Shown in pieces: positions 47,501-60,159 of a stretch of 64,000 bases of DNA. Source of the stretch: Linum tenue (lineage: Eukaryota; Streptophyta; Magnoliopsida; Malpighiales; Linaceae); the NCBI GenBank assembly GCA_946122785.1, contig CAMGYJ010000007.1:45037587-45101586 (forward strand), written 5' to 3'. The first letter of the stretch is position 1. The number at the start of each line of letters is the position of its first letter. Both the position numbers and the translations under genes were made by a program. Under the pieces are notes generated by a model. It saw only the letters and a list, made by a program, of their open reading frames with translations, did not search any database and was not told where the DNA came from.

Positions 47501-50500
47501 CTGGTTTATGGTTACTTTAACTTTACAATCAATTTTATAATAAGAGTCTTAAGGGTTTACTTTTCCAGTTGATGTGCATCCCAGGCACATATATAAGCTT
47601 TATTATGCATTTGCTTGAGACGGTGATAACTGAATGGAGGGAAACTAACTCACAAAACCTATTGTGCATTTTTGTTAGGAAAGAATAATCCTTGGAAAAT
47701 GTAGCGCCAAAACATAGAGGTAAGCAGGAAAGAGAGAAAGGATTGACAACTTACATTGAGAGGAGACGAATTAATGGTATTTGCTGATAGTTGTGGTGAG
47801 CTATTTACTTTAACATTGGCTTTCCAGTTTGCACTTTTTACTGCTTGGTTGAGTCCTTAGGTCTTGTTCGAGTTGGGAATGGTGTAGTTATTTGCTCTAC
47901 CATTGGTTAGGAGCTCCGACACTAGATATGAGTAACAAACTAACGATACCCTTCTCTTTATCCTGTGAAGATTGCACAATTTACTCTTTGTGATTCTTAC
48001 TGCGTTTGGACGTCCTGCCGTTTTTGGATGGTTTTTCATTTCTTCATTGACGATCCTAACATTAAGTCCATTTCAATTTGATGACAGGTGATTGGTTGTG
48101 ATGGAAATCAATGAGAGTTGTCAGAAAGCAGCTTTTGTTGGATCTTCCGTTAGTGGCTATGCACACTAATGCGTAAGTATTTTTCTTATTGATTCTAATT
48201 GTCTATCCTCTCATAGGTTATGCCACAGCTGGATTTGAGTTTTAACCTGTTCAAGAATGCCATTTTTACCATTGCTGCCAAATAAAACTTCTCTTCTCTT
48301 CAAGTATGGCAATAATGTTAGACTGTGATCCTTTTCGTGTCGCTATTGTAAATTCTTTGGCTTGCTGATTTATGATTTAGTCTTAACTTGGTTTGATATA
48401 CCTAATTCCAGTTGTTAATAGCCATTTCTTGATTCAAACTGATTACCTCTTTCCATTTCAGATGTCTCCCTCTTTTTAAATTGAACGGACAAGAATGTCG
48501 CGGCTGGAAATCACTGCACATGAGAAGCCTCACCCTTGGAACAAAGGTCTTTATTGCTCTTCATCTCTCCATTTTCTGTTCACAATCATGATGCATCTTT
48601 TTACTTCTTTAGTCTCTGTTTGGTTGCTTTCCGTGAGGGACCAGAAAATACTAATTGATGATGGAGCTAGGATCATGTTTGCTTTGTTTGTTTCCAATTG
48701 TTTGGATTATAGAGGGAGGTTGATTTTATAGCTTTTTACAAGACTATTAAATCACACAGTATACATTCATGTAGTTTTGATTGGCTTTAGTTTGTTTCTT
48801 TTTGCAAGTTTTCAGCTTCCCAAATGTTTTCCCCAATTGGAACAATACCTTTCGTTTCGTTAAGTTTAATGCTTTGGACCTTGGCAATATCATTTGTTTG
48901 CGTGTGTGTTTTATCTAATAAGAGTCATGAGGTTTTATATAATTCTTCTTTGATGGCCTCCATCTTGAGATTTTCTGTGACTGTTTTTGGATGACGGTGA
49001 AGTGTTGGCCCCATCAGCGACTCTGGAGGAGATAGCACAACGCATGTTATCTGTGTTGGATGTCATTTGTAGATATTGTGCTCATTGAACATGATTTACA
49101 ATTGTGCTCGGTTAGTTTGGTAATCGGGGATGTTCGGATGCAGTGCTGACTTATTCCCATTGATGTCTTGTCTTTCTTTCCAGCTCCAATGACACCTCTT
49201 TCTCAGACCATCCAAGGGTTATGGTCTGTTGGGTTTGCTGCGGTTAGTGTGGAGAAGGCATATATCGATACTTTCCTCTCAGTTCCACCTGTACCTCCAG
49301 CAAGAGAGACAAGATGAAAGAAAAAGAATGAGAGGCATCACTGATTCTGGTATTCAGGTAGTTCTTTTCTGTTTTTAGTTTCTCATTTCTGTAGTTAGTT
49401 CATGTGCGATTGGATTATATTTGTGTACAAATTGGCTTCGACCTGTGCTAATGTATGTTACAGTCTCAACTCTGTTTATTTCTCATGCTCATGCCTCTTC
49501 ATTTTTCAATCACAAATAAAGTTAAATCTAGGAAGAAACATTGTATAATTTCTTTCAATCGTAACGCGAAATCATGGTTCATTTCTTTTCGAGAGCTGCA
49601 TTCTATCATCTCCTTATGTTGTGATTGCAGGCCAGTTTTAGAATTTGAGTTAATTGTGGGTTCAATGTTGGTCTCCTTTATGTTACATTGGTTTTGTTTG
49701 GGTCTTTGCTTCCTGTTCTTCTCTAATGATACGGTTCAGTAGAAATTCTTATCCATCACCACATTAATCCAACAAAGGTTGACTTTTTCAATTATAGCTC
49801 CTCTTCTTGCTTTTTGTGGTAGAAGATTTGGTTTTGTTCTGCCTCAATTCATGGTATATGTTCCCTCTTAATTTATAATCCCATTTACAAGTTATGTGGA
49901 GTAAGAGCCTCATGTACCTGGATCAGGAACTAAAACTGAAACTTTAAAGGTTTTGTTTTGTTTACAGTCAATGGTTACTAAAGCAGCAGCTGAAACTCTG
50001 CAATTCTGGAATGTCTTCCCCTCCACGAGATAAAAACAAACTCGATGATTGTGCAGGTTATGCTTTAATTAAACCTTATTATTTCCGGTATTGATTTCAA
50101 CTATCTCTGTAAAACATTACTTTGGTAATAATTCACGTCCTTTGCACTTTGCACTTTTGTTGATTACTAATTTCAAGGAAAAATATTTATGTCCTCCTTG
50201 ATTACAGTAGGATGCTTTTAATTTCAAAACACCGCACCTGCATCAGGTTGCTTAGAACTGTTATGAGCCTGGAAACTACAGGCCATTCACTTTACTGATA
50301 CTGTATTTATGGTTTGCAGCGTCTGCTTTTGGTCAAGAATTATTGTTTAACACATTGATCATGGATAGGGATTTTTAGTTCTAGAAAGAGGCATGACATC
50401 AGGTCGCTGAAACCAAATTTAAGTTTCTCTAGCTAGCTCCACCTCAACCTCTTTGCCTACTGACATGTAGTGTGGTGATCTCAATTTCATATTTCTGTGT

Positions 50501-53500
50501 TTATTTCCCTTCGTCTGTAATTAGTGGTGCCATCCGTTTCAATCTTCTAAGATTAGGCGTCTATTAATGGTATATATTAAAATGAAGATGTTCAATTGAT
50601 GTTAATCTGCTTGGCATGCTAGCCCGTCTTTTCAACTACCTTCAAATACAGCAAATTGTTGGTGCTCTTCCCAGCAGGTCACTACTTACTATTACCACTC
50701 AGTTTTTTTTATTTGTCTTTCTCATGTTTTTGTTAAAACAACTCCCTGATTTACACATTAATTTTGTTCTTTGCAGCTACCCTTTGAAGCTGACTTACAA
50801 GCATCTCTGCCCTTTGATAACCATATTTGGAAGAAGAGATGTCAGTGTTCAACAGCTTGGTTACAGATTGGAGTGTTGCACTACAGGTTAGAGGTAACCC
50901 CCAGTGGGGCATCGATAATAATAAAAAAAAATTGCATCTGAACTATTTCCTTTGTTTTTTTGTTGATTTTCCGATTCAAGTATTTGTAAGATGCATTCTA
51001 AAGAACGTGGTTACGAGAATATGCAATTTTGGTACAACGGTTAGAAAATTTGCATTGTGTTTATTATGTCCGAGGCTTAATCCCTTATTGTTGTGAGAAT
51101 CTGCAATTTGCTGGAATCTGCTTCTATCTCCATCGTTATAGCCTTGATGCATTTACATGGAATTAATTTATAACTAATGATGTAAACTTGTGCTTATGGA
51201 CTGTAAATGGTGTTTCATTTCCACATTCCTCAGAGGCTTAGATGGCTGTATGTATTTGATTGATGTCTTAATATATGAAGTTTGTGGTTTAGAGAAGATA
51301 GAGTTTTACAGATTTGCTGGAATCTGCTCTCGGGGTTTGATAGGAAGGTGGATTAGAAAAACACACCATAATTTGAAAGTCTCTTAAAATCAATGAGAAG
51401 GGTAAAGTCAGCGGCTAAACTGCTTCAGAATCTTGATTGGTTTTGTTTTTATTTCAACCGATGATGTCTGAATGCTGAACTGAGACGTAATTGAGGTCTC
51501 ATTCAGTCATCACATATTTTAGTTCACAGAAAGTTTGTGTTGTTCTGGAGGGAATGTTAAAGTCATTTTCATGGTGCTTTGGTCCTTCTTTGTAATGACT
51601 AGAAGTTTAATGAGATTGAATTTATCATCCTTTTCGTTTTCAGGTTATGGGGGTTCATACCGTGTTGAATTTGTGATCTTTTGGCCAGAACTTAACATCC
51701 ATTTTGTTTGGAATTGCTCCAGGAAATGATTGAATGGGAGTAGTAAGAGTAGGGTGGACGTGAAGATGCATGATGGTGGCCATGATGCTCATGTTGTAAT
51801 GCTTGTTGGTGTAGGTGAGAGACACATTGCAGGTATCGATCATATTTATGCCTGTCAAGGAACTTTTGCTTATGGGTTTTTTTAGCTGGTTGATCTCTAG
51901 CACCATCAGTGTGATATTATTTAGCTTCATTTGTTTTGATGTTTCATTGGGTTCTTAGGCGTGTGGATATGCTTCATTATAACATACTCTACATCTTAAA
52001 TCAATAATAGCTTGAGTTACCTATGTAGGACTTGTGTAGAGTAAGAATGTGATGGAGGATATGGGGCTGATCGGAGAATTCATCGGCTCCGCTGGCACTT
52101 GGAGAAGGGAACTCCTTCTCATAGAGCAAAGCCTCATTCATGTCCCAAATGAGACTTGGCAGAGTTCCTAGGTCTCATAGCATATTTAGGACTTGTGGTA
52201 ATGATAAGACGGACCACAGCTGGTTGTATCATGACAATCTTCTAAACCTCCTGCATTAGCTTTTTGTTGTTTTTGTTATGCTGTTTCTGAAACCTCAGGG
52301 GCTCAACTTACAGTCTACATGAATGATAGGAAGTAGGGTGTAGTTTGAAATTCTAAAAAGGCGACTTGATGGGATGAGATAGATCTATTTAGTATATACC
52401 ATAACTATGAGCATAGTTTATCTTTTTCATACATCAAACTGGAATTTGTTCATCATTATCAGAGAATTCTTTGTATTTAGTTGTGGTGCCTATCGTGAAT
52501 TTGTTTATCTCTGTTTGTCATTGCCTTAGAGTACACTCAGTCACACCGAAATCAGTGCTTGCTCTGTGTATGTGTTTGCATACTCGATGATTCATTTGCT
52601 TAAGGGTCATTCTAATCAAAATTTACTCTCTGTTGTACTTTATTTTGCCAATTTATATTGGGGTTTTTACTAATATTGTTCAGTTTAACATTATTAGCTT
52701 CCTTGCTATGGAGTAGGTGGGAGAACATCATACAGATGAAACATGGACAAAGGAATTAGGATTTGGTGAGAGGTCTCTAACATACTGCTTCAATATAAAC
52801 TTCGTCTTTCATGGTAATACCACTTCTTAATGTAGTAAAAATCCTTCCTAATTACATTAGGTTTGTTGGTTTGAGAGCTGGGGGGTTCATACCTCTTTTA
52901 GTTGTTTACTTTCATTCTGATTTTTGTTTCTTTCTTTGCTCCTATCGGTTGAGAAAATTCATAATGTCGATGAAGGAAAGGGCGAAGGAGAAGCTTCTCT
53001 CTTCGGCTTTGAGTTGTCAAAGTTCTGCTCTTCAGAGATTCTCATGTTGATGACAGTTCGATGATATATAGCCATGAAAGAGGAAACATGGTCAGCTGTC
53101 GACGGTTGCTTTTTCTCTATGTTTCTTTCCTCCCACCTCCGATAATTGCTTTTTCTGTCTGTTTCTCATACTCATGTCTATTCAAATTTTCAATCACAGT
53201 TCATAATCAAATCTGGGAAGGAACAAGTATGTCATTTTCTCAATCCCAACTCAGAAACATCTTGAGCAAGGAATAGGTACATTGTTTTCATCCCCATTTT
53301 GGTTTCGTTGGATTTCCTTTGAAGAGTTTTCCCTCCTGCTGTTAATGTTCACATGTGCTCTTTCCTCTCCAATTTCCACAATTCCATTCATGTTGCTTCC
53401 TCCCGTCCAAATCCAGGACGGGGATTGCAAGCTGGGTTTGTTTGTGATGACTGGCTTCAGTTTCTAGAATCTGGATGTTATGCTTCTGTTTTATGGTAGT

Positions 53501-55740
53501 GTCTAATGAAATCTGTTTTTCCCTTTATCCCCAGAAATTTTGCGTCCGTGTTCGCTTTTTGCATTGTTCATTTAGTTCTCTTATATGTTGTTTCATTTGA
53601 GCGTACCAAAAATCATTTTACTTGCCATTTCCATTTACTTGCTTTCTTTGCTACTCTAATTTACGGGTCCTCTTCTCCAGTTCCCAAGTATTAGAGTCTA
53701 TAGTCCACCATTCGAACTGGATAGTGCTGTATGAATCTATATTTATGTTATTGCTCATTATTTGAATTCTATTTGAAATGATTTGTACATGCCACTTGTA
53801 GAATCCACGAACGATAGCAACATGACAACATTTGGTGCAAACTTGGGGAAGCTGTAATAAGGCACCTCTTGACAGCAGCAAGAAGGTGGTGTGAAGGAGA
53901 TCTGCGCGTTCTTGGAGCTTCTGATTGCACCTTCAACTACTGATGAAGTCCTAGATTTGGCAGCAGCCGGAGCACTGCTCCTAGCGCCCCAATTTCAACA
54001 AGTCTCGCTTTCATTCCCACCCATGCCGAGGTATTTGATTCTCTTGCTCCGTGGAAGCTAGCTTTTCTATTCCTCGATTAGCCTGAGGGTTTATGGTGCT
54101 CATGTTTTGATTTTTTTTATTGATAGTGTAGTGTCAAGTTATGAACCGTGAGGGTGGTTAATTGTGCAGGGATTTACCAGGAATTGAATTTTTTTTTGTC
54201 TTGAGAATTTGTTTGGATTGTAGTCAATTAGATTATGCTATTTGGTTGCAATCAAATTCATGGAAGCATGCAATGGTACTCATGTGATCAGAATTATTGG
54301 TCTAGGACTTCGGAGTTTGCGAGTGAAACCAGCAAGTATTATTTTTCTGTTACTGTTTGTGGGGTCTTTCATTGTACCCAATGGTATACTGCTTGTGCGT
54401 AGTGAAAGTTGCTTACCAAAAGTTCTGTTCTGTAATTGCAAACTTATACTGTACGTCTTTGTTTGCATGTTCAATGCTCTCTACAGGTTGCAGGCTGTGT
54501 GTACATTTAGCCTTCAATTTCAATAGATAACAGAATTTGGGTTTGTGACTTTACGAAATAATTCTTTCATTTTGCAATGCTTAACATCATATATATGTTG
54601 TTCTTATCCTTTATAATCCCATTGCTCCATACAGGTGAAAGATCACACCAGACATCCATCAGCATCATCTTCTGCTTTAGTGGAACTAATAGTACTCCTT
54701 AAATCTGTCAGGAAAGCTATCACACGTCATGGACCAGCTCCGCAGTCTCGATTTAAACTATGACACAGTGACCTCTTACTGTATTTGAATATAATTTCTT
54801 TTTCCTGCATGGTGGCGATAGTGAAGTGATGCTGCAGATTACAAATTTAGATGAGGAGATCAAGTTGGTCAGAGCTGGTTGATTTCAAGCCACGAAATTT
54901 GATAAGATAAGTATAATTAGCAAGATGAGAATCTTTGTGGCCATCATTTATCGGTAAATTTCGAATGCCTCATGATTACAACTGATATTCTACTGAATTG
55001 AATGTTTACATAACTAGGGCCGGTGATTTGGCTGAGTGGATGGGCCGTTGGGGCTACTGAATTTGGATGCTCATAAAAAAAAACACGCAGCCAGGTTTAT
55101 CATCCCGTCAAGGTTACTACGGTAAACCAGCTGTGGAGCTATTTATACTTCCATAATCATATTCTCCAGTTTATTATTTCAGTTCTGATTGTTTTCCTGC
55201 TGTGTCACAAGGATTCGAACAGGTGCTGCAAGCCTGCAACGGCTAATTTGAATGAAGAACTTGGATAGGTTGATGGTGTGCTACCTGACAAATGCTCTGC
55301 ATACATGAAAGAAGTTGAGTAGTAGCCTTCGAGGTCTGAAGTGAAGGAAACCAAGGAGATCTTGAAGCTGCTCGAGCTATTGATGAAGAGGTTGGTAAAC
55401 CTGCCAGGAGAGTCGGTCTAATAAGTTCAATCGACTTATTGTTAGATTTATCAGGTTTCATGTAGTTTTTTGCCTGAGATATCCACCCTTTTTGTTTATG
55501 TTTATAAATAGGTGTTTGCAATTGAATTTGCAGAAGATGAATTTGTTGTCTCAACAGAACTACTGGTGTGGCAGAGTTGCTGAAATTGGATACTAACCAG
55601 TCTGAAGGAGAAGCTCCAGTTCAACGGAAAGATCAGGTAGCCATAACTAGAAACCAATGGTAGGTTCTTTGATTAGATTGATACATTTATTCTTGAGTTA
55701 AATAACTGGAAATCCAACAACTCTTGAAGTACAACTTCTT
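44539..55740. other. 11-kb island without a callable gene
   Basis: No continuous gene model could be built on either strand. The plus strand has T-rich, intron-like stretches with scattered short exon-like pieces next to plausible splice sites. Examples are a Lys-rich segment at 45150-45255 (KKRKDSVKKKAEDEE), KNGVVLECYIQ near 47170-47210, APMTPLSQTIQGLWSVGFAA near 49180-49300, EICAFLELLIAPSTTDEVL near 53900-54030, VKDHTRHPSASSSALVELIV near 54635-54760 and TTGVAELLKLDTNQSEGEAP near 55560-55635. None matches a family I can name. Captured gene fragments in a Helitron, or a decayed or non-coding gene, are both possible. Confidence 0.4.
45807..46016. repeat. Imperfect tandem duplication, about 112-bp period
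   Basis: Two head-to-tail copies start at 45807 and 45919. They share AGAGCAA, TGGCAGGTTTGTC, TCTAGGGTGGG, CGGCAGC and GGCTGGCTCC in the same order. Confidence 0.7.
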
Positions 55741-57297
55741 GCTATGCTGAAGTTGTTATACTTTTGTTCACACCTTTTACATTTTCATCGTAGTACAAGG
55801 CGAGACAAACTCCTATTACTTTCTCCTCAACCACGATGCAGCAGCCGCATTATTCCAAGAATTTCGTTTGAGGTGCGTACTCGACCTCTACACCTCAAAC
55901 GAGTTGGTCGCCATGAAGTTATCAGGACGTGGTATCGCCATACACGACCATGTCGAACAACAAGGCTCTTCACTTTACAACAATCGATTACCTGAATTCC
56001 GCTTGGTTTCACAATCCTGTCATGTAGCATTCCCTTTTTTTGTCAGATTTTTTGGCTTTGCTTAAATTCGCAAGCATTGTCCTCCCTATAACTAATGCCT
56101 TAATCTGCCTGCTTGACCACTTCCTGGTACCGTTTTTACAGTCCTTTTTCCCCTTAAACCAACAAAGTGCTTGCTTGCCTAACTAACTTTGCTCGCCTGT
56201 TTTATTTCCCTGCATGCTACACAATACCGTTACTTAGCACAAGTCCTCCCCGCAGAGTCTTCACGAACGTGGTTTTACTTAGGATGTGCCTTTCGTTTTA
56301 AGACAACTAGGGAGTTTCCTGGCACTAATGATTTTTAGTGTGATGAACATGGCCCGTTGATACCTAAAGAAACCCAAAATTGGTTAGTTTAGCATCCAGC
56401 ATTTTTTCCCACATTACAATACCCACGAACAACTGAACACTGAATTTCTAATACATTTTTCCAGCTACAAAATCAATTTGATTGTCGGAGACACTATTGG
56501 TTCGGCGTGCTTTATCATACTTTGAAAGACCGCTGAATATTTGCTTGGGATTACAGCTGATGAACTATTAGTGCGTCACCCCCAACACCATGGATATTTC
56601 CCTACAGAAATTGTGGCCATGAATGGACGTTGGTTTTCGTTTGATGTTCAGCTTCCTAAACTTGGATATTTGCCTGAAACCCCTCTAGAGTTTACCATCC
56701 TTTCTGCAGTCGACCACAGCCCGCTTCAGCAATAGACTCATCAAAACAGTCCTTACCTGTGAAAAAAGTAATTGTGCTAAGATGTTGACAAACAGAAATC
56801 TTTTCCTGTATCTATCCAGGGAAAAAACTAATAGGCAAAACTCTGATCATCAACGGTCTACCATATTACCTCTGCTCTTGTGAGTGCTTGCATGACATGC
56901 AATTATGCTTTTCGACCCTCCTGCCTATTTAACTAACACTCCTTTTGTACTGCTGTTTGAAGTTTCAAGGGGAAATGCAAATATCTCCACAAATTTCAAG
57001 TAGCGGTTAGGTAACTTTCACTTACCCCACCATCACCAAATGGCACTCTTCTAAACCACATCCAATGCAAAACAGCAAAATATTTAAGCTGTACTTTCCC
57101 AATCAATAAATCTAACACCAACCAATGTGTCTTGCTCCATTATATGGTAACACCCGCATTGCAATATTTCATAAGTTTGTGTATCTGATATGCACAGAAA
57201 AACTATTAACGTGCACAAAAATCTCCAAATTTCAACTGAAAACTCTACATTTTCCCAATATAACCTCCCCGCCGCGGAGCGCGGGCTTCCTTCCTAG
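55741..57297 (+). mobile_element. Helitron 3' end (non-autonomous)
   Basis: The right end is CTAG at 57294-57297, followed by T. Eight bases upstream of it is a GC hairpin whose arms are CCCGC and GCGGG (about 57268-57285). A 3' CTRR terminus with a subterminal hairpin, inserted between A and T, is the Helitron signature. An RPA-like fragment lies 0.6 kb inside, as in many plant Helitrons. The 5' terminus (TC start) was not found, so the left limit given is only the start of Helitron-like sequence; the element could extend through the 11-kb island. Confidence 0.65.
56475..56735 (+). pseudogene. RPA1-like single-strand-DNA-binding (OB-fold) fragment
   Basis: The translation reads LIVGDTIGSACFIIL, an in-frame stop, KTAEYLLGITADELL, then YFPTEIVAMNGRWFSFDVQL and TPLEFTILSAV. 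This follows the C-terminal OB fold of RPA70-type proteins in plant Helitrons (V.D.TG.A..., then AE.L.G.TA.EL). Only this fragment remains and it contains a stop, so it is non-functional. Confidence 0.65.
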
Positions 57298-57695
57298 TAA
57301 ATATAAAAACAAATATGCATGGAGAAAAGGGTTAGTTAACCAGGGTTAAAAAGGTTTATCCAATTACTAGAGTTGTTGACGGACTTTTCTTGTCCGGTTT
57401 GGTTAGAGGCTAGATGCGAGCGACGTTGGTTAGGGTGCTAACAGCGAATTTGTGGTCTGTTTTATCAGGTTTCTAGTCAAATTTAAGGAACTTGTAATCT
57501 TCATTGAGGTTATTGGTATGCTTTTATGAGATTGTTTTGGTGATTTTCATGTATGTTTTATAAGTGTTCCGGGTCTATTTTATGCTACTTGTAATGTGGT
57601 TGGTTGTATTTCTAGTCTATGCTTTATGGTTTACTTCGCGATACTTGTGATGAGCACGGGACAGAGCATCACAATATGCTTCCATTTATCAAGAG

Positions 57696-58450
57696 TAGGG
57701 GTGGAAATCGGTACGGTATTGGTATCCCAATACCAAATGCTGAAATTCCGGATATCGAATTACACCCTAAAATCAATCTCAATCACAATCCCTAAATAAT
57801 TTCGGTATCACAATCACAATCCCAATCGCTAAATATTTTGGTATCTCGAGTTGTATTTCGGTATCCTAATTGGTATTATCGAATACGAAATCAATTAACT
57901 TTACAAATAATAATTAAATATATAAATTAGATTTGATTGTTTAATTTAGGGCAAAGAGACTAAGCAAAATAGTCTTGAGTTTAACTAGAGCTAGGACATG
58001 GATAAGGAGAAGGGAGGAGATGTGAGAACTCAAGTTCTTGTCATTGGTAATCTTTAATTCAACGAATTGGAGGCTGAGAGACGACTAATACCAACGTTTT
58101 CTTTTTTATGTTATGAAAATAACAAGAGATTAGATGAGAGACGAGAGTGACTTAAACTGGAAAGCCAAAATTGAGTTGGATGGAGAATTGTGAGTTATGA
58201 AAGAGTGGGAAATGACCAAAAATTGTGTGTTATATTTCATTAATTTTTTGTTTTTCTTGTTTCTCGGTATATTTCGGTATATACTTGTCTCAATCCTGTA
58301 ATTCTGAATACCAAATAAAACTCCAAATTGAATCCCGATCCCTAAAATATAAATTGGTATTCGATAATACCAAATAGACAAATAATGATAAGTTCGGTAC
58401 GGTATTCGGTATATCCCAAATATCAATACCGAACTTCTCGCCCGCCCTCA
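57696..58450 (+). mobile_element. AT-rich TIR element, family copy 1
   Basis: Ends read GGGGTGGAAATCGGTACGGT on the left and, reverse-complemented from the right, GGGCGGGCGAGAAGTTCGGT. The interior is rich in GGTATC/GATACC. Internal blocks (AGAGACTAAGCAAAATAGTC, CTAGAGCTAGG, AAGTTCTTGTCATTGGTAAT) recur in inverted order at 61010-61210, showing that the two are the same family. No clean target duplication. Confidence 0.6.
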
Positions 58451-59047
58451 TGGAGAGTGTGGAGAGATAGAGCATTCTTAAATTAATCAATTAATTAGTG
58501 TTTCTTTTGAAGGAATTTGGTGGGCATGGTATGGTGGAGGTGGAGGTGGAGATGGAGGAAGGGGCGAGAGAGAGTAAATAGTATTAGAGGGTGGGCCCAA
58601 AAATGGGAGGGAGTGATTTCCGGGGGGAAATTAAAATATGGTTTATTAGTATGCTTCTATCCAAATTATGTATTTATATGTTTAGTGGAATGGATAATGA
58701 TGATGACACAAATGTTTTAATTTTTTATGGATAATAAACATGATGTGGATTAATTAAGGTAGTGTTAGATCGAAATGCTGAAAAAGGAAAAAAAAATGAT
58801 AAATATCAAATCATCCAATCAATATTCCCCATAGCTAATATATATTCATGATTGGAAAGCTTGGCGTGAACACCAAGCAAAAACTCAACCCACCACCAAT
58901 CCATGCAGCTGGCCTGGCGCGAGAATGATCTGATGTTAAACCGACACATGCTACTGGAATTTGAATTCTCAAAAACAGAAAAACTGAATTAATTAATGAA
59001 TGAATAAATAAAATTCAACCAATTAATTAACCCAATGCGGCGAAATT
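58451..59047. other. Intergenic AT-rich DNA
   Basis: No gene recognised. The GGTGGAGG-rich purine patch near 58530-58570 gives only a low-complexity reading frame. Confidence 0.4.
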
Positions 59048-59064
59048 AAGATGAAGTTGGACTT

Positions 59065-59954
59065 CATCCTCGGTGTCCGGTCTGCTGGGAGGGTACAGAG
59101 ACCCTGGAACATCTCTTTCTGACCTGTCCAGTGGCTCGGGCCCTCTGGGACTATGCGGGTTTGGATTACCTTGGAGAGGGATTGCCTCGGCATACTTTTT
59201 CACTGTTTCTGAAGAGATTGTTGGCTCTTGTCCATGACCCGGGCTTGTTCATGAAGGTGGTGGCCATTCTTTGGAGGATCTGGCGGTCTCGGAACTGGGT
59301 TGTCTTTGAGGGAAAGCAGTTCGGGATTCTAGCCTTGATGCGTCAATTTCACCAGCAGTATGAGGAGTGGGTTGGTCTTTTCTCGGGCCCACCATCATCA
59401 CGGGGGTCAGTGGGGCCAGTCAATCTCCTCTCTCCTTCGGTGGGGGGCGGTAGGGCGATCTGTATGTGGGATGGGGCCACGCGAGGGGGTTCTCATTCGG
59501 CTGGAGGGATGGTCCTAATGAGCCCGGCGAGGGAGGTCCTTATGGTTAAAGGTGTCCAGTTTCCTTTGATTGATGACCCCATGGTGGTGGAGTTGCTGGT
59601 TCTCAGGGATGCGCTCGTCTGGTGTCTGGAGTTGGGCTTTTCGGAGGTGAGGATGGAAGGGGATGCTAAAGTGGTCATTGATAAGATTAACAAGGCGGAT
59701 GCTCGGGATAACAAGGGGGGGGGGGGGGGGCGGTGCTTGAAGAGATAGGACAGTTTTGTCAAGCCCACCCTGGGTTTTCCTTTCGATTTGTAGGTCGGTG
59801 TAACAATAGGGTAGCCCATTTGGTGGCTAGGAAGGCCCTTTCTTTGTACCCGTCTATGAGTTGTCATTTTGATTTTCGTGTCTGGCTTGCTTCCAGGGTG
59901 TAACTATTGTTTGCTTATATCAATATATGATTACCTTTTGTCAAAAAAAAAAAA
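59065..59954 (+). mobile_element. 5'-truncated L1-type LINE with 17-bp target duplication
   Basis: It is flanked by the exact 17-bp repeat AAGATGAAGTTGGACTT (59048-59064 and 59955-59971) and ends in a poly-A tail (59943-59954). It codes for the 3' end of ORF2 only: the zinc-binding region CWEGTETLEHLFLTCPVARA, then RIWRSRNWVVFEGKQFG, and an RNase H domain with ICMWDGATRGG, VVELLVLRDALV and EGDAKVVIDKIN. A G-run at 59717-59730 shifts the frame; EEIGQFCQAHPGFSF and NNRVAHLVARKAL continue in another frame to a stop near 59902. Confidence 0.88.
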
Positions 59955-60159
59955 AAGATGAAGTTGGACTTGGGGGGATTAATTAGTTTGAGTTGACGAT
60001 GAAAATCGTGGATGGTTTTGAAACGAAAGCGGGGCCAACGGGCGTTACTGTTTCACCTACCTGCGGTTATCTTATTCCTCTCCCCAAACCCGCTTCTCTC
60101 TCTACTTCTCGTTCTCGCCCGGCGCCACCTTTTAATCATTTCATTTTTCTTAATTAACT

